DNA of 64,000 nt from Xylocopilactobacillus apis (GCF_033095965.1 NZ_AP026801.1:248001-312000), one strand, 5' to 3'. Positions 28,898 through 38,776 are shown, numbered from the stretch's first letter. Notes: generated from the letters alone by a model not told the origin. Program-made: numbers and translations.

Positions 28898-30558
28898 TCA
28901 ATTTTGAAGCAAAAAAATGGCGCAAGTCACTAAAAAACCTCTTGTTTATCTTTATTGTTAGTTTGGCCGTGATAGCTTTTGTTTTTATGGTCGGCAAAGA
29001 TGAAAAGAAAGAAAAGCAAAATCATCTAGATCAAATTGAACAAGATTTTGGCAATATAGAAAACGCTCGAAATATGTTGGGCAGTATTCCGGTTCAATCA
29101 AAGGCCGATAGAAATCGCAATGATAAACTATACAAACTGTATGGGACAGCCTCTGCATATCTGAATGATCATTACGGTTATTACGCTGAAAATGATTGGA
29201 AACACGCAAATGTTGAATATCGGCAGTATCTTAAGACGTTGGTAAAAATCCAAGATTTACATGGTCAAACTCCTAATCTTGAAGATGATTTACACAAATT
29301 AATTAGCAAATACGATTATTTTATTAAACATCAGATTAGACCAGTAAACCTTGAAAAGAGCACGGCAGCTCTTTATTTTACTAAAAAGGTCAGCGATATT
29401 TTTACTTCGTATTTGGGAATTGTTATTGTTATTCTGCTATTTTTTGACTTGTATGCTAAAGAGTATCGCAAACAGTCGTTTAAATTGTTGAAAATGCTGC
29501 CGATTAAAAAAATTCAAATTAACACGCGTAAATTTGAATTTTCACTAATTATTTCGTTGTTGCTTCCAATTTATATTTGTCTGCTTGCTTTTTGCGTAGG
29601 ATTAATTTTCTCTAAAAAAGTGGGACATTTCAATTATCCAATTTTTATTGAAGGTAGTACGGTTATCACGCTTGGACAATATTTAGTAACCACTGTTGTT
29701 ACTTTTTATGCAGTGATTTTTGCGACACTTTTGATCATTTATTTTGGTTCAAAAATAAGTCGTGATACTTTTGTCAGTCTTGTTGGTACAGGGTTATTGG
29801 CACTGATGCCAATTGTTTTTATCAATGAGTTTTATCCCCAAAATAAAATTGCCAAATTTACGCCATTTTATTACACCAATTTGTTTGAAAAATCTAATAA
29901 TCTTGCGATTTCGAAGACAGTTTTTGTTAATTGGCAGCCATTTTTGGTGGGCATTTTGTTAACTGTTCTTTTAGCAGTCATCATCTTTAAGGTCAATTTT
30001 CATTGGAATTTTACACTGCCAAAACGTTCCACTGTGACGGTTTCAGCGATAATTTTGGGTGTTGCGGGATTGGGATTTATAATTCGTTTTTATCAATTAA
30101 ATCGAGTTTCTACAGATTACGGCACAATTAAACAACCAAAAAAGGTAACGCGTAAAAGCCCAATTGATAAAAGAATTAAAGCATTTAATGCGGAAGTTGC
30201 AGAGCGAATCAAGATTGATCAAGGTTTTGCTGCCGGCAAGCTCGATGATGATGGAAAACCAAGCAAGAAAGCACAGCCGGATCCAGTTTTTAAAGTCGTT
30301 AATTATATTGATTCAATTAAACTAACCAAAGATGATTATTTTGTAGCAACTCTCAAGCCGAAGTTTCGTAAATTATCGGAAAAAGAAAAAAATGGAGTTA
30401 TCGATGCAGTAGAGAACTTAACTTGGGGAACCTCGACGGTTTTGTTTGATCAGCAAGAGGAAGATTTTAAGAAAGACAACTATATTATTTATCAGGTTGA
30501 AGGTAAAATAATTGGCAAGGCCACAATGGCAAGAGGATTTGAAAAGACGAATAATTAA
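28894..30558 (+). CDS. ABC-2-type permease E with large C-terminal domain
   Basis: A 554-residue membrane protein. Membrane segments lie near 11-28, 160-182, 208-232, 262-288, 295-315, 345-365 and 380-398. The last 150 residues are hydrophilic and rich in Lys and Asp. The layout (one segment, external loop, several segments) echoes the A-D family but the conserved motifs are different. It ends the operon and is followed by a terminator shared with the convergent gene. Role in immunity or export is inferred from context. Confidence 0.75.
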   Translation: MINFEAKKWRKSLKNLLFIFIVSLAVIAFVFMVGKDEKKEKQNHLDQIEQDFGNIENARNMLGSIPVQSKADRNRNDKLYKLYGTASAYLNDHYGYYAENDWKHANVEYRQYLKTLVKIQDLHGQTPNLEDDLHKLISKYDYFIKHQIRPVNLEKSTAALYFTKKVSDIFTSYLGIVIVILLFFDLYAKEYRKQSFKLLKMLPIKKIQINTRKFEFSLIISLLLPIYICLLAFCVGLIFSKKVGHFNYPIFIEGSTVITLGQYLVTTVVTFYAVIFATLLIIYFGSKISRDTFVSLVGTGLLALMPIVFINEFYPQNKIAKFTPFYYTNLFEKSNNLAISKTVFVNWQPFLVGILLTVLLAVIIFKVNFHWNFTLPKRSTVTVSAIILGVAGLGFIIRFYQLNRVSTDYGTIKQPKKVTRKSPIDKRIKAFNAEVAERIKIDQGFAAGKLDDDGKPSKKAQPDPVFKVVNYIDSIKLTKDDYFVATLKPKFRKLSEKEKNGVIDAVENLTWGTSTVLFDQQEEDFKKDNYIIYQVEGKIIGKATMARGFEKTNN

Positions 30559-30577
30559 TGTTGCTTTTTAATAAAAA

Positions 30578-30605
30578 AAGCATTGATCGTTTTCAATCAA
30601 TGCTT
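30578..30605 (-). terminator. Terminator between permease E and the Rpn-like gene
   Basis: AAGCATTGAT (30578-30587) pairs with ATCAATGCTT (30596-30605). On the minus strand a T run follows, fitting the Rpn-like gene that ends at 30614; it may also serve the plus-strand operon. Confidence 0.82.
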
Positions 30606-30613
30606 AATCCTTT

Positions 30614-31549
30614 TTATTTCAACTTTTCGATTTCTTCAATGCTTAAGTTTGTGAATATATGAATCTTTTCAGGGCTTTCACCCAATTCTAACATTTTGCG
30701 AGCTGCTTCTCTAATGCCTTCTGTACGGCCACGTTCAAGTCCTTGTTTAAGTCCCTGCTCAAGTCCCTGTTCAAGTCCCTGCTCAAGTCCTTGCTCCAAA
30801 CCTCTTTCACGTGCTTCTTCTTCGGCAGTAAAGATTTGTGACTCTAATTTGGATTTTGCTCTCTCTATTGCATCTAACACGGTTCTTTCCTCCAAATCTA
30901 AATTCTCATAATCGAGTACTTTTCGAGCATCTTTTAAATATTCTGGCGAATTCTTCTCCACCAGTCCCTTTTTAAAGTACCAATACCAAAAATATAAAAC
31001 TCCCTCTAGGGTGTCAGGAGACTTTGTTAAATCTAAGTATACTACAGTCAACGGTGGTAGGTCATTTCGATTTTTAAGCTCCACTTTGTTTTTAATATCA
31101 TACAACGTAAACTTGTGAAAAGCTTGGTCGTCATTAAACAAATCAAAATAAACAATATTAATTCCATAGACTGGTTTTAATGAATTGTACTTAGATGATC
31201 CTTCTTTTTTTTCAGGATCTTTTCGCGCATAGTTTGAAACAAACTTTTCAGACAAGTAATGAATTGATCGTTCAATAAAACTTAATTCATTTCTGACCTG
31301 GAGCTCGATTGTAACTAAGCTTCCGTCCTTCAAACGCGCAAGAACGTCTACTTCTGTAGAAAGGAATTCTTGATCATTTTCAAAAACCTTAAAGTTTCTG
31401 ATGTTGTAGGGATTTTCAATCGTCAAATCGCCGACATCTAAATCTAAAAAATCTTTAATCAGCGCGATCAAAATGTGTTTGTTGCTTTGAGAACCAAACA
31501 ACTTTTTGAAAAGCAAATCATTAGACGGCAGTAATATTTTTTTGTTCAT
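30614..31549 (-). CDS. Rpn/PD-(D/E)XK nuclease family (transposase-like) protein
   Basis: A 311-residue protein of the Rpn/PDDEXK_2 group. Motifs are LLFKKLFG near the start, then STEVDVLARLKDGSLVTIEL-Q (D and ExQ of the nuclease core, about 60-85), and a helical tail with repeated LEQG units. I start at ATG 31549 (MNKKILLPSND) with GAAAGG upstream instead of a longer frame to 31594. Family members promote recA-independent recombination or act in defence; the repeat-bearing C-terminus is known to vary in copy number. Confidence 0.88.
   Translation of the reverse strand: MNKKILLPSNDLLFKKLFGSQSNKHILIALIKDFLDLDVGDLTIENPYNIRNFKVFENDQEFLSTEVDVLARLKDGSLVTIELQVRNELSFIERSIHYLSEKFVSNYARKDPEKKEGSSKYNSLKPVYGINIVYFDLFNDDQAFHKFTLYDIKNKVELKNRNDLPPLTVVYLDLTKSPDTLEGVLYFWYWYFKKGLVEKNSPEYLKDARKVLDYENLDLEERTVLDAIERAKSKLESQIFTAEEEARERGLEQGLEQGLEQGLEQGLKQGLERGRTEGIREAARKMLELGESPEKIHIFTNLSIEEIEKLK
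30736..30807 (-). repeat. Tandem 12-base repeat encoding LEQG units
   Basis: About six imperfect copies of a 12-base unit (sense strand TTGAGCAGGGAC with variants) encode the run LEQG-LEQG-LEQG-LEQG-LKQG-LERG in the C-terminal part of the Rpn-like gene. Each unit is a multiple of three, so copy-number changes keep the frame. Confidence 0.85.
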
Positions 31550-31788
31550 GTTTATAACCTTTCTATTTTTGGGGCCTAATAAAAAATTACGCAAAAAACC
31601 GTCAATGATACTATATCGAGAAAAATTATTTTATGATCTTACTGAACAGTTAATCTCTATAATGCTAATGCTCATAATTTTTTGTCTTAAGATCTATATT
31701 TAAACTCACTATCAGTTTTTAGCACCAATTTATTTTGGGGTTTTAAAGGATCTTAAGATCGCGTGGTCGTAATTTATTTCATTCAACA

Positions 31789-31821
31789 AAAAACGGTTCA
31801 TCGTTATCATGAGCCGTTTTT
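31789..31821 (-). terminator. Rho-independent terminator of pepF
   Basis: AAAAACGGTTCAT (31789-31801) pairs with ATGAGCCGTTTTT (31809-31821), with one wobble. In the minus orientation a T run follows. It starts 5 bases past the pepF stop. The 31550-31788 stretch between it and the Rpn-like gene holds only two TTAAGATC inverted elements (about 31686 and 31752). Confidence 0.88.
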
Positions 31822-31825
31822 CTTA

Positions 31826-33634
31826 CTATATTTCTTTAGTTAATGAGATTACTTGATCAACAACTGAATCAAGATAATTTATTGTGTTAATTAGTGGTTC
31901 GTCGGTTGTGATATCGACTCCAGCAATTTTGGCTGAATCAATTGGATCAGCGCTTCCTCCAAGCCTTAACAATTCAAGCCAACGATCAATTGCAGGTTGT
32001 CCTTCATTTTTAATATTAAGAAATGCTTGAGTTGAAACGGTCAGGCTGGCTGAATAAACATAACTATAAAGTCCCATATAATAGTGACTTTGGCGCATCC
32101 AGGTTAATTCTGTCCCAGGGTTAAATTCGATTGATTCACCAAAAAATTGATGATAAACATTTAATGTAATTTCGTTTAATTTATCAGCATTGAAACTTTT
32201 ACCTTCATCAATTAAATTGTAAACTTCTCTTTGATATGCCGCTTCTAAAAGATGTGTAATAAAGTTGTGGAAATACGTGTTAGAAAGCAGCTTTGTATAA
32301 GCGAAACGTTTCATGCGCGGATCATCAGTTCCATGAGTTAGTGAGTCAGTCAAAAGTAATTCGTTGAATGTCGAAGGAGCTTCAATGATATAAAGAGATG
32401 GTTCAGAATCAAGAAGAGTGTTGTTTTTTGTGGATAAGATTCCTTGACCGCAATGACCCATTTCGTGAATTAAAGTGTAAACATCAGCCATCACATTTTG
32501 CCATGACATTAAGACATAAGGGTGGTTGTTATAAGGCTGGGAACAAAATCCGCCAGTTTCTTTTCCCTTATTTTGAACAAAATCTACCCAGCGTTCAGGA
32601 TAAGCTTTCATAATCATTTCGACGTATTCGTCTCCTAGAACTGAAAGAGCACTTTGAACATATTTCATGGAATCTTCAACTGTTACTTCGGGTGCAAAGT
32701 CAGGGTCAAGGTCAATTAAGCGATCAGCAAAAGTCATTTGATCGAGTCCACGCTCATTTTTAAGAAAATTCATATACTTTTGCATGACAGGACCAAATTT
32801 ATTAATTATTAAATCAATTTGACGATCAAACATTGGACGCATTACTTCTTGGTTGTGTAATAGATAATCAACGACTGAACTGGCACCATATAAATCAGCT
32901 AAGCGTTTCTCGTTAGACACATGCTCCAAATAAGCAGCGGCAGCAGCATTTTGATGATGAGCTAACTCTTTTGAAAATTTACTAAAAGAATTACGTCTAA
33001 TTTCTGGATCAGGATCATAAGAATAACGGTCCTCGTAAAGCCCAAAAGATAAAGGATAAGTTTCTCCATTTGCTTCAAAAGTATCATATTCTAAATCAGC
33101 TGAACGAATTTGCCCGTAAATATTTGAAAATGAGTTGAATGTTGGTTTTAATTTAGCTAATGCGTGCTCCACTTTAGGGTCTAAAGCAATTCTTTTATAA
33201 TGCTTGATGCGACGAAGATAACCTTTAAATTGGGGCAATTTTTCTTGCAGTTCAGTTAGTTCGTCAGTTGATAACGCTAATAAAGCATCTTCAATAAAAC
33301 GCATTTGAGCAGAAAAATCAGCATCAAAATTACCTATTTCATAACTAAGCTGATTATTTTGTGCATTAGTAAGATCCGTGGTGCTCACCAACCATCCATA
33401 TTGAGCAATTGGATCATATTCTTTTAAAAGTTTATTATATTCAACTAGTACTTCTTCGAGTTGAGATAAGTCTAATTCTGTTTTTGAATATTTATCACAA
33501 AAGTTTAAAACTTTTTCTTTAAAATTATTGAACTTTTCTTTAAAATCTTCGTTATTTTTGCATAAAGGAGTTAGATCCCAAGTATATTTTGAGTCTACTT
33601 CTGCCCGTGTAGGGACTTTATTCATTTTTTGCAT
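31826..33634 (-). CDS. pepF: Oligoendopeptidase F
   Basis: A 602-residue M3 metallopeptidase, the usual PepF length. The zinc motif HEMGH is in YTLIHEMGHCGQG near residue 390, and the N-terminal KYTWDLTPLCKNNEDF and C-terminal GLYSYVYSASLTVSTQ motifs are typical. It degrades 7-17-residue peptides in the cytoplasm. It is divergent from lexA. First Met at 33634 has an alternative a few codons later (MNKVPTRAEVD). Confidence 0.96.
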   Translation of the reverse strand: MQKMNKVPTRAEVDSKYTWDLTPLCKNNEDFKEKFNNFKEKVLNFCDKYSKTELDLSQLEEVLVEYNKLLKEYDPIAQYGWLVSTTDLTNAQNNQLSYEIGNFDADFSAQMRFIEDALLALSTDELTELQEKLPQFKGYLRRIKHYKRIALDPKVEHALAKLKPTFNSFSNIYGQIRSADLEYDTFEANGETYPLSFGLYEDRYSYDPDPEIRRNSFSKFSKELAHHQNAAAAAYLEHVSNEKRLADLYGASSVVDYLLHNQEVMRPMFDRQIDLIINKFGPVMQKYMNFLKNERGLDQMTFADRLIDLDPDFAPEVTVEDSMKYVQSALSVLGDEYVEMIMKAYPERWVDFVQNKGKETGGFCSQPYNNHPYVLMSWQNVMADVYTLIHEMGHCGQGILSTKNNTLLDSEPSLYIIEAPSTFNELLLTDSLTHGTDDPRMKRFAYTKLLSNTYFHNFITHLLEAAYQREVYNLIDEGKSFNADKLNEITLNVYHQFFGESIEFNPGTELTWMRQSHYYMGLYSYVYSASLTVSTQAFLNIKNEGQPAIDRWLELLRLGGSADPIDSAKIAGVDITTDEPLINTINYLDSVVDQVISLTKEI

Positions 33635-33698
33635 AGTTATTCCTTTGCGTGTATTAGCGATATTATAGCATTTTTTTAGATTAATTTAATATTTTTCT

Positions 33699-33727
33699 TG
33701 CAAACATATGTTCGAAAATGATAAAAT
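33699..33727 (+). promoter_or_regulatory. lexA promoter with overlapping LexA box
   Basis: TTGCAA (33699-33704), 17-base spacer, TAAAAT (33722-33727). CAAACATATGTTCG at 33701-33714 is close to the Gram-positive LexA box CGAACATATGTTCG and lies across the -35 and spacer, as expected for autorepression. Confidence 0.8.
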
Positions 33728-33753
33728 TAGATAAACAATAAAGAGGATGACAA

Positions 33754-34389
33754 ATGGGACAGAGATTTAATGATGATCGGCGGCAAGAGATTTTAAAAAA
33801 AATCAATAATTACATTAATGATAATAACTTCCCGCCTTCAATACGTGAAATTTCAAAAATGATGAACGTTGTTTCTTCTAGTACGGCAGCTACTTATGTT
33901 AATCGTTTAATTAAAGATGGTTATTTAAAAAAACAAGGAAATCGCTCGCGCGCTTTAGAAATAACTCCTAAAGGCTTGGAAATGATCGGAGAATCATCAG
34001 TTGATAATAATTTAATTCCTGTTATTGGAACAGTAGCAGCCGGACAGCCAATTACAGCAGAAGAAGATATTGAAGGTTATTTTCCTTTACCTGAAGATAT
34101 TTCATATCCAAGTGATGAACTTTTTATGCTGAAAATTCAGGGTAATTCAATGATTGGAATTGGGATTAATGATGGAGATGAGATTATTGTTCATCGTCAA
34201 AATTCAGCTAATAATGGACAAATAGTGGTTGCAATGACAGAAGATAACGAAGCAACAGTAAAAAGATTTTATCAAGAAGATGACCATATTCGTCTTCATC
34301 CGGAAAATGAATCAATGGAAGATCTAATATATCCGACAGTAACAATTTTAGGAGTAGTTATTAGTCTTTATCGACCGGTTTTATTTTAA
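33754..34389 (+). CDS. lexA: SOS repressor LexA
   Basis: A 211-residue LexA. The N-terminal winged helix includes FPPSIREISKMMNVVSSST. The self-cleavage site is Ala96-Gly97 (GTVAAGQPI), and the catalytic dyad is Ser132 (QGNSM) and Lys170 (ATVKRF). It represses SOS genes until RecA-stimulated self-cleavage. An operator-like box lies in its own promoter. Confidence 0.97.
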   Translation: MGQRFNDDRRQEILKKINNYINDNNFPPSIREISKMMNVVSSSTAATYVNRLIKDGYLKKQGNRSRALEITPKGLEMIGESSVDNNLIPVIGTVAAGQPITAEEDIEGYFPLPEDISYPSDELFMLKIQGNSMIGIGINDGDEIIVHRQNSANNGQIVVAMTEDNEATVKRFYQEDDHIRLHPENESMEDLIYPTVTILGVVISLYRPVLF

Positions 34390-34398
34390 TTTTTTTTC

Positions 34399-34428
34399 AA
34401 AAGAGAAGATAATTCTTCTTTTTTTTTA
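34399..34428 (+). terminator. Rho-independent terminator after lexA
   Basis: AGAAGA (34404-34409) pairs with TCTTCT (34414-34419), extended by A-T pairs, followed by a run of eight T. It is 10-15 bases past the lexA stop. Confidence 0.75.
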
Positions 34429-34459
34429 TGTTATATTTTTTAATATAAGTTGGGGGAAA

Positions 34460-35425
34460 ATGGAAGAATATTCAACAAGACTTAACGGCTTTTTAAATGC
34501 AAGAAATACAATTGAAAAAATAATTAGTGAAACCAGTAAAGTTATTATTGGAAAGAACGAAGTTATTAAAATGACGGTGGCGGCAATGTTAGCTTCCGGG
34601 CATGTCCTTTTTGATGATATACCGGGAGTTGGTAAAACAACTTTGGTTCGTGGACTGGCGCGTGCGGTGGGCTTGGATTTTACTCGAATTCAATTCACTC
34701 CTGATTTAATGCCGGCCGATATTTTAGGGACATCGGTTTTTAATCAGACAACGAATGATTTCTCATTCCATAAGGGGCCGATATTTTCAACAATAGTCTT
34801 AGCTGATGAAATTAATCGAGCAACACCAAGGACTCAGTCTGCGTTGTTGGAAGGAATGTCAGATCTTTCAGTAACAATCGATGGGAATCATTTTAAGCTT
34901 GATCCAGATTTCTTTGTGCTGGGTACTCAAAATCCTTTAGCATTTGAAGGAACTTATCCTTTGCCGGAAGCTCAGTTGGATCGATTTTTAATGCGTCTGA
35001 CTATCGGATATCCAGAATTTGATGATGAGTTTCATTTGATTTACCAAAATGATCTTAGTGATCAAGTGAATTTGGTTAATAAAGTTACTGATCAATTAGA
35101 AGTTCAACGTTTAAAACAGCTGGTAAAACAGGTTCACATTGAAAGTAATGTTGCAACATACGCTTTAAATATTGTAAATGAAACAAGAAATCGGGCAGAA
35201 ATTAAGTTAGGAATTAGTCCACGTGGAACGTTAGCACTAATCCAAGCCGCTAAAGCTTATTCCTTAACTAATGGAGAAAATTATGTTACACCTGATACGA
35301 TTCAACAGGTGATTTTACCAGTATTTTCTCATCGTTTAATTTTAGAGGATGAATATGTTCAAACGATCCAGCCTGATGATATATTGCAGGATATCATTTC
35401 TGAAGTAGATATTCCGATTAGATAA
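34460..35425 (+). CDS. MoxR-family AAA+ ATPase
   Basis: A 321-residue MoxR ATPase. Walker A is DDIPGVGKTTLVRGLA (about 52-67), Walker B is SLADEINRA-like (VLADEINRATPRTQS), and the sensor and GTQNP motif follow, then LPEAQLDRFLM. MoxR ATPases work as chaperones with DUF58 and transglutaminase or VWA partners. It heads a three-gene operon with a DUF58 and a transglutaminase protein (5 bases to the next gene), the standard pattern in Firmicutes. Confidence 0.95.
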   Translation: MEEYSTRLNGFLNARNTIEKIISETSKVIIGKNEVIKMTVAAMLASGHVLFDDIPGVGKTTLVRGLARAVGLDFTRIQFTPDLMPADILGTSVFNQTTNDFSFHKGPIFSTIVLADEINRATPRTQSALLEGMSDLSVTIDGNHFKLDPDFFVLGTQNPLAFEGTYPLPEAQLDRFLMRLTIGYPEFDDEFHLIYQNDLSDQVNLVNKVTDQLEVQRLKQLVKQVHIESNVATYALNIVNETRNRAEIKLGISPRGTLALIQAAKAYSLTNGENYVTPDTIQQVILPVFSHRLILEDEYVQTIQPDDILQDIISEVDIPIR

Positions 35426-35430
35426 AATTT

Positions 35431-36519
35431 ATGCGACAGAAACTTATAACTTATATTCATAATATTGCTACTATTAGTGTAATTCTTTTATTTCTTGTTT
35501 TTGGCTGGGTGTTTAATAATCAGACCGGTTGGGGTATTTTTTATACTTTTTTATTTTTCTTATTATTTGAAGCAATTCAGATAATTTTTCCTCTTCATAG
35601 TCTTAAAACAAGTTTCCATGAACAATTTGTGCGGGCTGAAGATGATACGGAATTTTTACGGGTTAATATTAAAGGAAAACAATTTTTATGGTTTCCACGC
35701 TTTACGGCTCAGATCTATCAAAAGGGAAATCTTTGCGGGGAAGGGAAAATCAGCAGTCATAATTTTAAGGGTCGAACATCTCTTAAAATTTATTTGTATT
35801 CAATTGAACGTGGGTTTTATCCGAGCAACACTCTTGTATTTTTAAGTAATGACTATTTTTTAATGTGGGAAAAAAGCAGAGTTTTAAATCAACAAACTAA
35901 TCTTTACGTAATGCCGCATAAATTTAAAAAAGAAGGACTTTTGATTGCATTAGCAGTTGAAAAAATTATTAAAATTCCTAAGCAGGCGGCATCACTAGAC
36001 AGTTATGAGTTTAAAAGATATCGTGATTATCAAGGGACAGATAGTATTAAATCAATTGATTGGAAAAAAACAGCCAAAAGTTCAAAGTTGATAGTCAGAG
36101 AAAATTATCCAGAGCAAGAGCCGCGTAATATTTTAATTTTTTGGGGCGAAAACAATGTGGCTTTTGAATACGCAGTAGCACTCTTTTATTCAATGTATGA
36201 AGAGATTAACCAAACTGCCTTTGAAGAATTCTATTTATTAGGTGAAACGAGTTTTCACGGACCGCAAATTGAAAAGAAGTGGATGGCTTTTTTGGATCCT
36301 TTTGAAGATTTTGAACAAACAAATTTACTTTCATCAATTAAGGATCGCAATGTTTTTCTGTTTAGTGCAGATGATTCTCCGTTACAGAATCAAACCATTT
36401 CTTTCTTGAAACAGCATAATGAGGTAGTTCGTTTAAGTTTAAAGAACTACAAGCAATTATCAATTATTTCCGAACACTGGACAGAAAACATTAACTTAGG
36501 GGGTCAAGATGAAAGGTAA
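35431..36519 (+). CDS. DUF58 domain protein
   Basis: A 362-residue protein with two N-terminal membrane segments (about 12-28 and 35-52) and a DUF58 core with the family motif DSYEFKRYRDYQGTDSIKSI-DWKKTAKSSKLIVRE at about 190-225, where the R-x-Y-x-x-G-D-x-x-x-x-I-D-W pattern is clear. Works with MoxR and the transglutaminase downstream; exact role unknown. It overlaps the next gene by 11 bases. Confidence 0.92.
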   Translation: MRQKLITYIHNIATISVILLFLVFGWVFNNQTGWGIFYTFLFFLLFEAIQIIFPLHSLKTSFHEQFVRAEDDTEFLRVNIKGKQFLWFPRFTAQIYQKGNLCGEGKISSHNFKGRTSLKIYLYSIERGFYPSNTLVFLSNDYFLMWEKSRVLNQQTNLYVMPHKFKKEGLLIALAVEKIIKIPKQAASLDSYEFKRYRDYQGTDSIKSIDWKKTAKSSKLIVRENYPEQEPRNILIFWGENNVAFEYAVALFYSMYEEINQTAFEEFYLLGETSFHGPQIEKKWMAFLDPFEDFEQTNLLSSIKDRNVFLFSADDSPLQNQTISFLKQHNEVVRLSLKNYKQLSIISEHWTENINLGGQDER

Positions 36520-38776
36520 AAGAGATCCTCTGGCTTTATTTCTCTTAGCAATATTAGAAGCAGGTATTTTAATTTGTGCAGTGCCAGCTTTTGTAAGTGT
36601 AAATCTCCCCAATTCTCCAGCGACAAATTTCAGAAATAGTATTTTTATTAGTATTTGTTTTACGATTGTTTGTTTGGTTTTCTATTTTACAGCCAAAAAA
36701 AGACAATGGTGGGGAATTTTGGGATTAATTTTCAGTATTATGGTTGAGTTATTAACCTTGATCATGATTTTTCCAAATCAATCTGGGAGAAGCTGGTCAA
36801 CTGATTTTTTCAGTGAACTGGGAAGAGAAATTCGAAATTTTTCGCATTTTAATTTTGTTGTAATGCCAGAAATTTTAGCAACAATTCTGGTTTTTATCCT
36901 CATTACGATCTTTCTGTTGGTTGGCATTTATTATTATCAATGGTACATAATCTTTCCATTGGCATTAACTTATCTTCTGTCAGTAACCGTTTTTGATAGT
37001 CATGAACATTTAGTAGAAGGAATTTTAATTTTACTATTTTTTGCAATTCAATTATTTTTGGTTTCTAATTATGACGAAATATTCATTAAAAAAAATCATG
37101 TGCTCAATCCAATTATTCTCGGATTAATATCATTGATTTTAGCAGTTGGTGCAGGGATATTTTTTAGAAATACATTTATTAATTTGGCTCAGGTGATTGA
37201 TTCACCAGGAGTTAAGGTGAGAAATCGTTTGAATACGTTAGGTTTCTACCAAACAATTAATGATCAAAGCCAGAATAAGCCGGATGCAAAAAAGGCTGGA
37301 TTTTCAATTAACAGCCGTGAACTCGGAGGACCTATTCTTGACAATGATAAATTGGTTTATACAGTTTGGGAAAAAACTCCGAATTATTTACGTATAGATA
37401 CAAAAAGCAATTATTCAGGCCGCGGTTTTAATGATCACGAAACGCTTGGAAGTGATGTTTTTGGTAGTTCAGTATTAAAAGATGACTTACATTTACCAGT
37501 TTTGGAACCCAAAAGTTCAGTAAAAATTATTTATTCTTCTAATATCAAATATTCTGATCCCCAATTTATCCCCCAAGTTTATGGAAAAATGGAAATTGAT
37601 CTTAGATCACAAAAAATCAAAACAGCGACTAATAATGATTTAAATTCTATTTTACAATTTAATAATAGTAATGATACTAAAAATCAGATCGTTTATAACG
37701 TTAATTATTATGACCTTTCTTTAAATAATTTAAAGAAGTCTAGTCTAACTAAAATACCAGCATCAATTATTCAGACGGGTACTCAATTACCTCGAAAAGT
37801 TCCAAGTCGGGTCAAAAAATTAGCAGAAGAAATTACCAATGATAAAACAACGTATCTTGATAAAGTTACAGCAGTAGAACACTATTTAAAAAATAAAAAA
37901 AAGTTTACCTATTCGCGTTTAGATGCACATAGTACTCCTGCTGGTCGGGATTTCGTTGATTATTTTCTTTTTGAACACCCAATTGGTTATTGTGATAATT
38001 TTTCAGTTTCGATGGTGGTGTTATTACGATCGATTGGAATTCCGGCTCGTTATGCTGAGGGATTTTCTGAAGGTTCATATAAGCAGAAAATTGGTGATAA
38101 TTACGAATATGAAATTAGAAATAATAATGCTCATAGTTGGCCTGAAGTATATTTTTCTGGCATAGGTTGGGTCCCTTTTGAACCGACCCCCGGTTTTAAA
38201 AAGTCCAAAATGAGCTCGAACGAGTCCAATCGGTCCGAACAAATGACCGCAAAAGAAGAGAAAATGACAAGCTCCAATAGTGGAAGCAGTGCATCTTCTA
38301 GTTCTAAAACCAATAGTTCAAAGAAATCTTCTTCGAAAGAGTCTAAAAAAAAGAGCAACAGCAATCATCATAAAAGTAAAAATAAGACTAAAAAACATAG
38401 TATTTTAGTTCCAGTGATTTTAAGTATTATTGCGTTGGCATTAATAATTTTAATTTTTATTTATCGGCAGTCATTATATTGGATTTCGTTGAATCTTTTA
38501 TTTTATGGTGATCGACAGCCAGAAAAATTTTATCTTTTAACTCTTCATTATTTTGAAGAACGGCTCAAAAGAGAAAAAAAGGAATCTTTAAGTCACTATG
38601 CCGAACGACTTGTGATTTTATATCCGCAAATTAAGGACGTTTACCTTAAAGCAACAAAGGAATATGAGACTCGAATCTACTTTAAAGATCATTTAAATGA
38701 TGATTTAAGTGAAACCCTTCATCAACTTTCTAGGACTATGACGAGAAATCCGAAGACAGTAAAAGTTATTAAATAA
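36509..38776 (+). CDS. Transglutaminase-like membrane protein (TgpA type)
   Basis: A 755-residue protein. Six or seven membrane segments fill about 10-230, an extracytoplasmic region follows, then a transglutaminase core with Cys in HPIGYCDNFSVSMV (near 495), His in NNNAHSWPEVYF and Asp/Glu near VPFEPTPGF. A Ser/Lys-rich linker (about 565-630) precedes a final membrane segment (632-650) and a cytoplasmic tail. The family is linked to MoxR/DUF58. Substrate on the cell surface is unknown. The Ser/Lys linker is low-complexity. Confidence 0.92.
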   Translation: MKGKRDPLALFLLAILEAGILICAVPAFVSVNLPNSPATNFRNSIFISICFTIVCLVFYFTAKKRQWWGILGLIFSIMVELLTLIMIFPNQSGRSWSTDFFSELGREIRNFSHFNFVVMPEILATILVFILITIFLLVGIYYYQWYIIFPLALTYLLSVTVFDSHEHLVEGILILLFFAIQLFLVSNYDEIFIKKNHVLNPIILGLISLILAVGAGIFFRNTFINLAQVIDSPGVKVRNRLNTLGFYQTINDQSQNKPDAKKAGFSINSRELGGPILDNDKLVYTVWEKTPNYLRIDTKSNYSGRGFNDHETLGSDVFGSSVLKDDLHLPVLEPKSSVKIIYSSNIKYSDPQFIPQVYGKMEIDLRSQKIKTATNNDLNSILQFNNSNDTKNQIVYNVNYYDLSLNNLKKSSLTKIPASIIQTGTQLPRKVPSRVKKLAEEITNDKTTYLDKVTAVEHYLKNKKKFTYSRLDAHSTPAGRDFVDYFLFEHPIGYCDNFSVSMVVLLRSIGIPARYAEGFSEGSYKQKIGDNYEYEIRNNNAHSWPEVYFSGIGWVPFEPTPGFKKSKMSSNESNRSEQMTAKEEKMTSSNSGSSASSSSKTNSSKKSSSKESKKKSNSNHHKSKNKTKKHSILVPVILSIIALALIILIFIYRQSLYWISLNLLFYGDRQPEKFYLLTLHYFEERLKREKKESLSHYAERLVILYPQIKDVYLKATKEYETRIYFKDHLNDDLSETLHQLSRTMTRNPKTVKVIK

